Positions 47,325 to 57,897 of a stretch of DNA of 64,000 nucleotides are shown piece after piece. Source of the DNA: Aquabacterium humicola (GTDB lineage Bacteria > Pseudomonadota > Gammaproteobacteria > Burkholderiales > Burkholderiaceae_C); contig NZ_JARGNB010000001.1 of assembly GCF_030167915.1 (NCBI RefSeq), positions 1,612,001 to 1,676,000 on the forward strand, read 5' to 3'. The notes below the pieces were generated by a model. The model made no database searches, was not told the origin of the DNA, and worked only from the letters and a program-made list of their open reading frames with translations. Each line of letters opens with the position of its first letter. Within the stretch, counting starts at the first letter, position 1. The position numbers and the translations under genes were made by a program.

Positions 47325-47628
47325 GTCGACGGTCCTTCCGGCGCGGACGGTGCGCCTTGAGTCTGGGCTCCAGTGTCGGCGCCAGGGCCAGCGACTTCAG
47401 TTCGAAAAGCGGGCAATCCCCGGCCTATTTCGTTGTCGTTCAGCCGCGCCCGGCGCATGATCGGCACGGTCCGACCCCGCGGGCGGGGGCGGGCCGGCGC
47501 CGGGGGCGCCCGTACAATCCCTGCCCCAGTTACCGCGTGGTTTCATCCTGCGGCGCGCCGCTTGCCAGGCGCCCTGGACGCAGCTGAAATCCCGCCAGCG
47601 CATTCACTCCACTTCGCAGGAATCCACC
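47325..47628. promoter_or_regulatory. Divergent promoter region of the fusion regulator and fba
   Basis: 304 bp without a gene. A -10-like TACAAT at 47513-47518 faces fba, giving a leader of roughly 100 nt. The stretch before it (47480-47510) is almost purely G/C with runs of five G. A Shine-Dalgarno for the reverse gene lies next to 47325. No operator symmetry stands out and no ORF was seen. Confidence 0.4.
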
Positions 47629-48693
47629 ATGCCACTCGTCTCGATGCGCCAGCTGCTGGACCACGCCGCCGACAACGGCTACGGCATCCCGGCCTTCAAC
47701 GTCAACAACCTGGAGCAGGTGCAGGCCGTGATGTCGGCTGCCGCCGAGGTCGATGCCCCGGTGATCCTGCAGGCCAGCGCCGGCGCCCGCAAGTACGCCG
47801 GCGAAAGCTTCATCAAGCACCTGATCCAGGCCGCGCTGGAGGCCTATCCGAAGGTGCCGCTGGTGATGCACCAGGACCACGGCCAGAGCCCGGACGTCTG
47901 CAAGGGCGCGATCGACCTCGGCTTCACCTCGGTGATGATGGACGGCTCGCTGGAAGCGGACGGCAAGACCATCGCCAGCTACGACTACAACGTCGGCGTC
48001 ACCAAGAAGGTCGTCGACATGGCGCACGCGCTGGGCGTCACCGTCGAAGGCGAGCTCGGCTGCCTGGGCTCGCTGGAGACGATGCGCGGCGACAAGGAAG
48101 ACGGCCACGGCACCGAAGCCACGATGACGCGCGAGCAGCTGCTGACCGACCCCGAGCAGGCGGCCGACTTCGTCAAGCGGACGCAGCTCGACGCGCTGGC
48201 CATCGCCATCGGCACCAGCCACGGCGCCTACAAGTTCACCCGCAAGCCCACCGGCGACATCCTGGCGATCGAGCGCATCAAGGAAATCCACCGCCGCATC
48301 CCGAACACGCACCTGGTGATGCACGGCAGTTCCAGCGTGCCGCAGGACCTGCTGGCCGAGATCCGCAAGTACGGCGGCGACATGAAGGAGACCTACGGCG
48401 TGCCGGTCGAGGAGATCCAGGAAGCCATCAAGCACGGCGTGCGCAAGATCAACATCGACACCGACATCCGCCTCGCGATGACGGCCGCGATCCGCAAGTT
48501 CTTCTTCGAGAACCCGAGCAAGTTCGATCCGCGCGAGTACCTGAAGCCCGCGCGTGAAGCCGCCAAGGCCATCTGCAAGCAGCGCTACCAGCAGTTCAAC
48601 TGCGAAGGTCAGGGCGGCAAGATCCAGGCGCTGGCGCTGACCGCCGTCGCGCAGCAGTACGCGAGCGGCCAGCTGTCGCAAGTGGTCAACTGA
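47629..48693 (+). CDS. fba: Class II fructose-bisphosphate aldolase (Calvin-type subfamily)
   Basis: 354 residues. [29 protein letters not shown] at the N-terminus, [11 protein letters not shown] (zinc histidines), [44 protein letters not shown] and [18 protein letters not shown]. This zinc enzyme splits or forms fructose-1,6-bisphosphate. It ends with a strong intrinsic terminator, so purC has its own promoter. Length fits the CbbA/Fba class IIB of betaproteobacteria. Confidence 0.97.
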   Translation: MPLVSMRQLLDHAADNGYGIPAFNVNNLEQVQAVMSAAAEVDAPVILQASAGARKYAGESFIKHLIQAALEAYPKVPLVMHQDHGQSPDVCKGAIDLGFTSVMMDGSLEADGKTIASYDYNVGVTKKVVDMAHALGVTVEGELGCLGSLETMRGDKEDGHGTEATMTREQLLTDPEQAADFVKRTQLDALAIAIGTSHGAYKFTRKPTGDILAIERIKEIHRRIPNTHLVMHGSSSVPQDLLAEIRKYGGDMKETYGVPVEEIQEAIKHGVRKINIDTDIRLAMTAAIRKFFFENPSKFDPREYLKPAREAAKAICKQRYQQFNCEGQGGKIQALALTAVAQQYASGQLSQVVN

Positions 48694-48719
48694 CGCCCTC
48701 GCTTCACCGACGCATGCAG

Positions 48720-48747
48720 AGCCCGCCACTGGCGGGCTTTGTTTTTT
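48720..48747 (+). terminator. Intrinsic terminator of fba
   Basis: AGCCCGCC (48720-48727), ACT, GGCGGGCT (48731-48738) followed by TTGTTTTTTG: an 8-bp stem with a T-rich tail, 27 bp after the fba stop. It is the clearest plus-strand terminator of the window. Confidence 0.85.
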
Positions 48748-48807
48748 GTCCGGGCGACAATCCCGGGCGCAGAGTTCCTCCCCTTCCCTGTTGTTGCGAG
48801 CATCGCC

Positions 48808-49713
48808 ATGAGCACCTCCGAGCCCACCGTCTATGAGACCCGACTGCATTCGCTGCCGCTGCTGGCGCGCGGCAAGGTGCGCGACAACTTTGCGGTCGGC
48901 AACGACCGCATCCTGATGGTCGCGTCGGACCGCATCTCGGCCTTCGATGTCGTGATGGGCGAGCCGATCCCCGGCAAGGGCGCGCTGCTGACCAGGATGG
49001 CGCTGTTCTGGTTCGGCAAGCTCGGGCATGTGGTGCCGAACCACCTGACCGGCGAGACGCCGGAGAGTGTCGTCGCTGCCGACGAGGTCGAGCAGGTGCG
49101 CGGCCGTTCGATGCTGGTCAAGCGCCTGAAGCCGCTGCCGATCGAAGCCGTGGTGCGCGGCTACCTCGCCGGATCGGGCTGGAAGGAGTACCAGGACAAC
49201 GGCCGCGTCTGCGGCGTGCCGCTGCCACCGGGGCTGCAGAACGCCAGCCGCCTGCCGCAGCCGATCTTCACGCCGGCCACGAAGGCCGAGGCCGGCGAGC
49301 ACGACGAGAACATCAGCTTCGAGCGCACCGTCGATCTGATCGGCGCGCCGCTGGCTGAGCAGGTGCGCGAGACGGCGATCCGCCTGTACACCGAAGCGGC
49401 CGCCTACGCGCTGACCCGCGGCATCATCATCGCCGACACCAAGTTCGAGTTCGGCCTCGACGAGAAGGGCCAGCTGACGCTGATGGACGAGGTGCTGACG
49501 CCCGACTCGTCGCGCTTCTGGCCCTTGGACTCGTACCGCGAAGGCGTCAATCCCCCGAGCTTCGACAAACAGTTCCTGCGCGACTGGCTAGAGTCGGCCA
49601 CCGTGGACGGGAAGCCCTGGCCCAAGCGCGCACCCGCGCCGCCGATGCCGCAAGAGATCGCCCAAGCGACCGCCGACCGCTACCGCACCGCGCTGCAGAT
49701 GCTGGCGCCATAG
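48808..49713 (+). CDS. purC: Phosphoribosylaminoimidazole-succinocarboxamide synthase (SAICAR synthase)
   Basis: 301 residues (the longer, yeast-like form). [86 protein letters not shown] and [13 protein letters not shown] are purine-C signatures. It joins aspartate to CAIR. A -10-like GACAAT at 48756-48761 lies directly behind the fba terminator. It is separated from purEK in this window. The next gene starts 20 bp downstream. Confidence 0.96.
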   Translation: MSTSEPTVYETRLHSLPLLARGKVRDNFAVGNDRILMVASDRISAFDVVMGEPIPGKGALLTRMALFWFGKLGHVVPNHLTGETPESVVAADEVEQVRGRSMLVKRLKPLPIEAVVRGYLAGSGWKEYQDNGRVCGVPLPPGLQNASRLPQPIFTPATKAEAGEHDENISFERTVDLIGAPLAEQVRETAIRLYTEAAAYALTRGIIIADTKFEFGLDEKGQLTLMDEVLTPDSSRFWPLDSYREGVNPPSFDKQFLRDWLESATVDGKPWPKRAPAPPMPQEIAQATADRYRTALQMLAP

Positions 49714-49733
49714 CGCACGACCCGGGAGGACCC

Positions 49734-50852
49734 ATGGACTCGATACTGCTGACCGAGCTCGACAAACGCATTCGAACGAGCCCGGACAGCGTATCGTGGG
49801 CGCGCGACGTGCTTCGCGCGGCCTCCCACTTCGCCCGCCAGGGCCAGGTCGACGTGGCGCTGAAGTGGATGGACAGCGTCAAGCAGCACTTCGGCAATCG
49901 CATCGATCCGGAGGTGGCGTGCTGGTTGATGTTGGCGGAGGGGATGCTGCAGTACTTCCAGCTCCGCTGGCAGGACGCTCATGATCGGTTCCGAGGCGCC
50001 TACGGCACGGCGGTGACCTTCGCCGCCGCCCGCGCACGACCCTGCTGCGCGGCCTGGATGTCCCACATCGAGTTCAACGAGGGCCGCTACGACTCGATGA
50101 TTCGCTTCATCGGCGAAGCATGGTCTACCGCTGCGCCGGACGACCACCAGACACGCGCGCGGGCCGCCCTGGTGATGGCTTGCGCACAACACTATGCGTC
50201 GTCGTTCAAGCAGGCGCGATCCTGGTACGAGCGAACGAGGTGGCATGCGACCGCCGAAGGCGATGGGGCGACGATGAGCTCGCTGATGCACAACATGGCT
50301 GCATTCAGGACCGCATCAGTGTGCATGTCGGATGCCTTCGGCTCGGCGTCCCCGGCGGAGACGCAACAAGCCTTGATGGAAGCGTCGTCCGCGGCGAGCT
50401 ACGACCTGGCAACCGGCTCGGCGTCATACCACCGCGCGACCATTCCGCTGATACGAGCGCAGCTGTTAGGCGTGCAGGGCAAGTTCGACGATGCGCTGGT
50501 GATCCTGACCACCATCGACGCGCAGCGGCTGCCACCACGGCAGCGCCTGATCATTGCAATCGAACGCGCGCGATGCCTGGCCAAGCTGGACCTGCGTGAA
50601 CACGTCGATCAGTTTGTCCAGGAGGCCACCGGTCCTGAACAGGCCCGGCTGGAGGACGACGACGCCGCTTACGTGTACGCGAGGCTTGCCGAAATCGAGG
50701 CGCTGACGGATCGGCGGTATGTCGACGACAGCTTGTCCCGTGCGAATGCGGCGATGCGCCGACATCGGGAAGTGCAGACCGCTCTGGAGGGTCAGTTGAT
50801 CGAGCTCGAGTCCCGGCTGCACCTGCCGCCCTTGGCGAAGGCGGAGGACTGA
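49734..50852 (+). CDS. TPR-like helical-repeat protein, tandem paralogue 1, unknown function
   Basis: 372 residues with no signal peptide or membrane segment, predicted almost fully alpha-helical. Repeated helix-turn-helix units resemble TPRs (for example GQVDVALKWMDSVKQHFGNRIDPEVACWLMLAEGMLQYFQLRWQDAHDRFRGAYG, here only indicated by its ends; QGKFDDALVILTTID). The N-terminus MDSILLTELDKRI is shared with the next gene. By eye, about 84 percent of the first 79 residues are identical between the two, and about half of the rest. The motif AEGDGATM and the following SLMHNMAAF is conserved in both. Two cysteines (CCAAW) occur near residue 103. GGGAGGA lies before the ATG. I do not recognise the family; it could be a signalling or regulatory scaffold. 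Confidence 0.75.
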   Translation: MDSILLTELDKRIRTSPDSVSWARDVLRAASHFARQGQVDVALKWMDSVKQHFGNRIDPEVACWLMLAEGMLQYFQLRWQDAHDRFRGAYGTAVTFAAARARPCCAAWMSHIEFNEGRYDSMIRFIGEAWSTAAPDDHQTRARAALVMACAQHYASSFKQARSWYERTRWHATAEGDGATMSSLMHNMAAFRTASVCMSDAFGSASPAETQQALMEASSAASYDLATGSASYHRATIPLIRAQLLGVQGKFDDALVILTTIDAQRLPPRQRLIIAIERARCLAKLDLREHVDQFVQEATGPEQARLEDDDAAYVYARLAEIEALTDRRYVDDSLSRANAAMRRHREVQTALEGQLIELESRLHLPPLAKAED

Positions 50853-50855
50853 GCG

Positions 50856-51998
50856 ATGGAATCGATACTTCTGACCGAACTCGACAAGCGAATTCGTGCC
50901 AGCGCCGACAGCGTGTCCTGGGCTCGGGACATGTGTCGCGCCGCGTCGCACCACGCCCGGCAAGGGCAGGCCGACGTGGCGCTGAAGTGGCTGGACAGCG
51001 TCAAGCAGCACTTCGGCAAGCGCATCGACCCCGAGGTCGCCTGCTGGCTGATGCTGGCCGAGGGCTTGGTGCACTACTATCAGCTGAGGTGGGTGCCTGC
51101 TTGCGACCTATTCCGCGGCGCCTATGGGATCGCATTCGCGTTCAACGCCGAGTCTGTGCGGCCAGCTTGCGCTGCGTGGATTGCACTCATTGAGTTCAAC
51201 GAAAGCAACTTCGACTCGATGATTAGGTTCCTCGATGAGGCGCTGTGCGACGCGGCTGTCGATGACCATCAATGTCGTGCCCGCGCGTCGCTCACTTTGG
51301 CCGACGCGCTGAACTTTTGCTCATCACTCTCGAAGGCGCAGCCCTGGTACAAGCGCGCACGACACCACGCCGCCGCAGAAGGGGACGGGGCGACCATGAA
51401 TGCATTGATGCACAACATGGCGGCGTACCAGGCCGCTCGCGTGCGCATCGCAGATGCCTTCGGAACACCGCTGCTGGCCGAAGCGAAACAAGCGTCAATG
51501 CAGGCATCCTCCGCCTTCAGCTACGCGCGCGCGGTGGGCCTATCGACGTGGATGCTATCAACGGCACCATTGCTCCAAGCCCAGACACTCGCGATACAAG
51601 GACAGTACGACGATGCGCTGCGGCTTCTTAGCGCAGTAGACGCGGAGGGGCTCCCGCCCCGCGATCGAGCCATGTTGGCAATCGAGCGCGCGTGGTGTCT
51701 AGCTCAACTGAATTGCTTCGAACACGTCGAGGCTTATGCGGTTGAAGCTACGCGCGCTGAAGAGGTTTCTCAGGACGCCGACGACCTTGCCTACATTTAC
51801 GCACGACTAGCGGCGGTCGAAGATCGCATGGGTCGGAAGTTTGTTGAGAACTGCGCAGAGCGCGCCGCGGATGCCCTTGCGAAGCACCGAGATGTACAGC
51901 AAGCGCTCGAAGCGAAGCTAGATGCGCTCGACCAGCGTCTAAAGCTACTAGATCAGCGCTCGGCCGGCGACGACCAGAAAGAAAAGACCCGGCACTAG
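50856..51998 (+). CDS. TPR-like helical-repeat protein, tandem paralogue 2, unknown function
   Basis: 380 residues, paralogue of the preceding gene, starting 3 bp after its stop. The GGAGG Shine-Dalgarno lies in the end of gene 1, so the two are co-translated. MESILLTELDKRIRASADSV opens it, then DVALKWLDSVKQHFGKRIDPE and AEGDGATMNALMHNMAAYQ, ending in a coiled-coil-like AKHRDVQQALEAKLDALDQRL and a charged tail. From about 51100 to 51960 the DNA is visibly richer in A/T than any neighbour, while the first ~230 bp stay GC-rich and match gene 1. That suggests later exchange between the copies or an origin elsewhere. The stop codon lies in the loop of the downstream terminator. Confidence 0.75.
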   Translation: MESILLTELDKRIRASADSVSWARDMCRAASHHARQGQADVALKWLDSVKQHFGKRIDPEVACWLMLAEGLVHYYQLRWVPACDLFRGAYGIAFAFNAESVRPACAAWIALIEFNESNFDSMIRFLDEALCDAAVDDHQCRARASLTLADALNFCSSLSKAQPWYKRARHHAAAEGDGATMNALMHNMAAYQAARVRIADAFGTPLLAEAKQASMQASSAFSYARAVGLSTWMLSTAPLLQAQTLAIQGQYDDALRLLSAVDAEGLPPRDRAMLAIERAWCLAQLNCFEHVEAYAVEATRAEEVSQDADDLAYIYARLAAVEDRMGRKFVENCAERAADALAKHRDVQQALEAKLDALDQRLKLLDQRSAGDDQKEKTRH

Positions 51999-52006
51999 GC
52001 CGGGTC
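51977..52006 (-). terminator. Intrinsic terminator of the H1-like gene, inside the end of TPR gene 2
   Basis: GACCCGGC (51986-51993), ACTAG, GCCGGGTC (51999-52006). Read on the minus strand, the hairpin is followed by TTTTCTTTC (51977-51985), a good T-tract, so it mainly ends the H1-like transcript. On the plus strand it covers the stop codon of the TPR gene and could also act there, though with a weaker tail. Confidence 0.75.
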
Positions 52007-52032
52007 CTTCAGGTGCTAGCGCACGGCGGTGC

Positions 52033-52485
52033 TCAGGGCTTGTTCCCGGTCGGGAACGGCCACGCAGCGGCCGGGCTCAGCGCGGTCTTCGCAGCAGGGG
52101 CAGCAGGGGCGGCCGCAGGGGCAGCGGGGGAAGCCGGCGCCTTCTTCGCGGCAGCCTTCTTCGCCGGGGCCTTCTTCGCAGCGGCCTTCTTCGCCGGGGC
52201 GGCCTTCTTCGCCGCGGCCTTCTTCGCCGGTGCCGCCTTCTTGGCCGGTGCCGCCTTCTTCGCGGCAGCCTTCTTGGCCGGTGCCGCCTTCTTCGCTGCA
52301 GCCTTCTTGGCCGGTGCCGCCTTCTTGGCAGGTGCCGCCTTCTTCGCCGGCGCCTTCTTGGCCGGTGCGGCCTTCTTCGCCGGCGCCTTCTTCGCGGCGG
52401 CCTTCTTCGCCGGCGCGGCCTTCTTGACGCTCGCCGGTTTCTTCGCTGCAGCCTTCTTGGCCGGAGCCTTCTTCGCAGTTGCCAT
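52033..52485 (-). CDS. Histone H1-like Lys/Ala-rich DNA-binding protein (AlgP/Hc-type)
   Basis: 150 residues, nearly all Ala, Lys and Pro, in repeats of the type KKAAPAKKA and KKAAAKKAPA over residues ~5-125, then an Ala/Pro tail ending WPFPTGNKP. This composition matches bacterial H1 homologues (AlgP of Pseudomonas, Bordetella BpH1), which coat DNA without sequence preference and affect expression. AGGAGA is 6 nt before the ATG. The repeats are mirrored in DNA and likely vary in number between strains. It is convergent with the TPR pair and shares a strand with nrdAB. Confidence 0.88.
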   Translation of the reverse strand: MATAKKAPAKKAAAKKPASVKKAAPAKKAAAKKAPAKKAAPAKKAPAKKAAPAKKAAPAKKAAAKKAAPAKKAAAKKAAPAKKAAPAKKAAAKKAAPAKKAAAKKAPAKKAAAKKAPASPAAPAAAPAAPAAKTALSPAAAWPFPTGNKP

Positions 52486-52561
52486 GACGATCTCCTTGAT
52501 CAAGTTGCAAAACACGCCCCGACCGCTCGAGCGCCGGGGCCATTCACCGGATCGGATGCCT

Positions 52562-52602
52562 GCCGGTTGACCGGCTTGTTCATCCGCCCCGGTGAACCGG
52601 GG
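52562..52602. promoter_or_regulatory. Twin palindromes with CCGGTnnACCGG core upstream of the H1-like gene
   Basis: GCCGGT-TG-ACCGGC (52562-52575) and CCCCGGT-GA-ACCGGGG (52587-52602) share the core CCGGTnnACCGG, with centres 26 bp apart. They lie in the 213-bp gap between nrdB and the H1-like gene. They could be paired operator sites, or hairpins ending nrdB; no T-run follows either. The rest of that gap shows no gene. Confidence 0.45.
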
Positions 52603-52698
52603 AGCAGCGCCTGTCGAAGCTTCTGTCGGCTTCGCTCAGGCGACTGCGGATCTTGATCTGCGTGGGGTGACCGTCCGGCGTCTGTCGCGCCGATTCGA

Positions 52699-53922
52699 TC
52701 AGTCCCAACTCAATGCGCCACCGGATTGATACTCGATGACGCGGGTTTCGAAGAAATTCCTTTCCTTCTTCAAATCGATCATTTCGCTCATCCACGGGAA
52801 CGGGTTCTCCTCGTTCGGGAAGAGCGCTTCGAGGCCGATCTGCGTCGCACGCCGGTTGGCGATGTAGCGCAGGTAGCCCTTGAACATCGATGCGTTGAGG
52901 CCCAGCACGCCACGCGGCATGGTGTCCTCGGCATAGCGGTACTCGAGGTCGACGGCCTTCAGGAACAGGGCCTTGATCTCGGCCTTGAACTGCGGCGTCC
53001 ACAGCTGCGGGTTCTCGAGCTTGATCTGGTTGATCAGGTCGATGCCGAAGTTGCAGTGCATCGACTCGTCGCGCAGGATGTACTGGTACTGCTCAGCCGC
53101 ACCGGTCATCTTGTTCTGCCGGCCGAGCGCGAGGATCTGCGTGAAGCCGACGTAGAAGAACAGGCCTTCCATCAGGCAGGCGAAGACGATGATCGAACGC
53201 AGCAGCGTCTGGTCGGCTTCGAGCGTGCCGGTCTTGAAGTTGGGATCCATGATCGCGTCGATGAACGGGATCAGGAACTCGTCCTTCTCGCGGATCGACG
53301 CGACCTCGTGGTACGCGTTGAAGATCTCGCCTTCGTCGAGCCCGAGCGACTCGACGATGTACTGGTACGCGTGCGTGTGGATGGCTTCCTCGAAGGCCTG
53401 GCGCAGCAGGAACTGGCGGGCTTCGGGCGCGGTGATGTGCCGGTAGGTGCCGAGAACGATGTTGTTCGCCGCCAGCGAATCGGCGGTGACGAAGAAGCCG
53501 AGGTTGCGCTTGATGATGCGGCGCTCGTCTTCGCTGAGACCGTTCGGATCCTTCCACGTCGCGATGTCGCGCGACATGTTGACCTCTTGCGGCATCCAGT
53601 GGTTCGCGCAGGTGGCGAGGTACTTCTCCCACGCCCACTTGTACTTGAACGGGACCAGCTGGTTGACGTCGGTCTGGCCGTTGATGATGCGCTTCTCGGC
53701 CGCGTTCACGCGGCGCGTGCTCTTCGCGGCAGCCGGTGCGGGCGTCGCACGCGGCAGCGTTTCGGTGGTCGATGAAGTCGGAGGCACCGCGGCTTGCAGC
53801 GCCGTCGCGGGCTGCTGCATCAGCGTCGATTGTTGAGCGCGCGTGTCACCTGCCATCGGCGTCGCGCTGCTCTTCGATTGAGTCGTCGATGGGAGTCGAA
53901 CGTCGTCTTCCCAGACCAGCAT
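52699..53922 (-). CDS. nrdB: Ribonucleotide reductase beta subunit, class I
   Basis: 407 residues, with a ~75-residue N-terminal Pro/Ala/Thr extension not present in E. coli NrdB. Metal ligands and radical site visible: TADSLAANN (Asp), [13 protein letters not shown] (Glu, His and the Tyr at +4 that forms the radical), [11 protein letters not shown] (Glu), and RDESMHCNF (Glu, His). The Tyr radical residue is present, so it is not of the Tyr-less Ic type. C-terminal tail ends GGALSWD. A good own promoter lies upstream. AGGAAG is 8 nt before the ATG. It partners NrdA upstream. Confidence 0.94.
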   Translation of the reverse strand: MLVWEDDVRLPSTTQSKSSATPMAGDTRAQQSTLMQQPATALQAAVPPTSSTTETLPRATPAPAAAKSTRRVNAAEKRIINGQTDVNQLVPFKYKWAWEKYLATCANHWMPQEVNMSRDIATWKDPNGLSEDERRIIKRNLGFFVTADSLAANNIVLGTYRHITAPEARQFLLRQAFEEAIHTHAYQYIVESLGLDEGEIFNAYHEVASIREKDEFLIPFIDAIMDPNFKTGTLEADQTLLRSIIVFACLMEGLFFYVGFTQILALGRQNKMTGAAEQYQYILRDESMHCNFGIDLINQIKLENPQLWTPQFKAEIKALFLKAVDLEYRYAEDTMPRGVLGLNASMFKGYLRYIANRRATQIGLEALFPNEENPFPWMSEMIDLKKERNFFETRVIEYQSGGALSWD

Positions 53923-53945
53923 GTGTGTGCTTCCTATGGTCGCGA

Positions 53946-53974
53946 ATTATCGGAGTGTTGTGTTCAAACACCAA
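53946..53974 (-). promoter_or_regulatory. Promoter of nrdB
   Basis: On the minus strand, -35 TTGGTG (complement of 53969-53974), a 17-bp spacer and -10 GATAAT (complement of 53946-53951). Predicted start about 20 nt upstream of the nrdB ATG. It is the best full -35/-10 pair seen in the window, and implies nrdB can be expressed apart from nrdA. Confidence 0.6.
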
Positions 53975-54018
53975 GCACTTCTTGACTTTTGCGCAGCCTC
54001 GTTGTTGTCCTCATGCAT

Positions 54019-54038
54019 CGTTGCGAACGATCGCAACG
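54019..54038. other. Hairpin in the nrdA-nrdB gap
   Basis: CGTTGCGA (54019-54026), ACGA, TCGCAACG (54031-54038): perfect 8-bp arms, flanked by further near-symmetry (TCATGCAT / GCATGCA). There is no T-run. It may be a processing site, an attenuator of nrdA read-through, or an operator. Confidence 0.4.
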
Positions 54039-54121
54039 CATGCACGAGGCCCTCATCGCGGCCGCACCACATCGTCGTCATGCGGTGTCGTTCGAGCGCG
54101 TGCCCGCTCACGCGCGCTGCA

Positions 54122-54157
54122 TCGCTGACAGGCCTCGAGTCACTGACAAGCTTCGAG

Positions 54158-54178
<21 letters not shown>
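54122..54178 (-). repeat. 18-bp in-frame tandem repeat covering the nrdA stop codon
   Basis: On the minus strand the last nrdA codons (Glu-Ala-Cys-Gln-stop) lie in an 18-bp unit that is repeated twice more directly downstream, with few changes (GAAGCCTGTCAGTGACT, then GAAGCTTGTCAGTGACT, then GAGGCCTGTCAGCGA). As 18 is a multiple of three, the copies stay in frame: EACQ-stop, LEACQ-stop, LEACQR. Confidence 0.75.
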
Positions 54179-57055
<2,877 letters not shown>

Positions 57056-57193
57056 GCGTACTCCTCTTTCTGGGCAGCAGTCGACCGATCGGGCCGCGAA
57101 CACGCTGTTCGCCCGAGCTGCCATGGATGGGCCGGGGATCGGTCGGGTGTGGATAAGGTGTGGAGATGCCGTGGAGTGCCGGTGGACCGTTGG

Positions 57194-57241
57194 ACACTAC
57201 ATCTAGGGCCAGATCGGAACTCTAGACACTACCTATAGCGT
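57194..57241. promoter_or_regulatory. Tandem NrdR boxes upstream of nrdA
   Basis: ACACTACATCTAGGGC (57194-57209) and ACACTACCTATAGCGT (57226-57241) match the known NrdR box pattern (acaCwAtATaTwGtgt) at about 12 and 13 of 16 positions. The starts are 32 bp apart, three helical turns, as in known NrdR-regulated promoters. NrdR is a zinc-finger/ATP-cone repressor of ribonucleotide reductase genes; its gene is not in this window. The 254-bp gap to ampD shows nothing else. Confidence 0.75.
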
Positions 57242-57309
57242 ACACCAGCCGGTGTTTCCCCGCACCCACGGCGCTTGTGGTAGGCGGGCCACGGGCGCCT
57301 CGGCGGGCG

Positions 57310-57897
57310 CTAGCCGACGGGCGGAAAGCGCTGCGCCGTCCAGCGCAGCCGGCGCTGCAAACCGACCCAGTCGAAGCCGGGACCGGGGTCGATCTTGCGG
57401 CCCGGCGCGACATGTTCATGGCCGACGACATGGCGGATCGGATGGCGCGCGCGCACGGCGCGCAACAGCGGCACGAGGGCGTCGTACTGCGCACGCTCGA
57501 AGTGCTGCCCTTCGAGGCCCTCCAGTTCGATGCCCACCGACCACGAGTTGCAGTCGTCTCGCCCCTGCCAGCGCGAACGGCCGGCATGCCACGCGCGCCG
57601 ATCGGTCGACACGAACTGCAGCAGCTCGCCATCGCGCCGGATCACGAAGTGCGCCGAGACCTCGACGCCGCGGATCTGCCGGAAGTACGGATGAGCATCC
57701 CAGTCGAGCCGATTCGTGAAGAGGCGCTCGATCTGATCGCCGCCGTACTCGCCCGGCGGCAGGCTGATCGAATGCAGCACGACGAGCTCGACGGCCGCAC
57801 CCGCGGGACGCGGACCCTCGTTGGGCGATTCGATGCGCCGCGCCGACGGCCACCAGCCGTCGTCAGACCACGCTGCGCGCAGCGACGGCCCGCTCAC
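57310..57897 (-). CDS. ampD: 1,6-anhydro-N-acetylmuramyl-L-alanine amidase AmpD
   Basis: 195 residues, cytosolic (no signal). Zinc ligands: ELVVLHSISLPPGEYGG (His), VVGHEHVAPGRKIDPGPGFDW (His and Asp). Substrate-site VSAHFVIRRDGELLQFV and NSWSVGIELEG are also visible. It cleaves anhydro-muropeptides for wall recycling and so keeps AmpC inducers low. Start GTG (complement of 57895-57897), overlapping the regulator stop by 4 bp (GTGA), last gene of the pilSR transcript. Confidence 0.94.
   Translation of the reverse strand: MSGPSLRAAWSDDGWWPSARRIESPNEGPRPAGAAVELVVLHSISLPPGEYGGDQIERLFTNRLDWDAHPYFRQIRGVEVSAHFVIRRDGELLQFVSTDRRAWHAGRSRWQGRDDCNSWSVGIELEGLEGQHFERAQYDALVPLLRAVRARHPIRHVVGHEHVAPGRKIDPGPGFDWVGLQRRLRWTAQRFPPVG

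Noticed and set aside
47480-47510. Very G/C-rich stretch before fba taken as a terminator
   Set aside because: It lies in a divergent gap with no upstream gene to end and is directly followed by a -10-like TACAAT.
48756-48768. Palindrome CCGGG-CGACAAT-CCCGG around the purC -10
   Set aside because: Short arms and G/C bias make chance likely; noted only as a -10 context.
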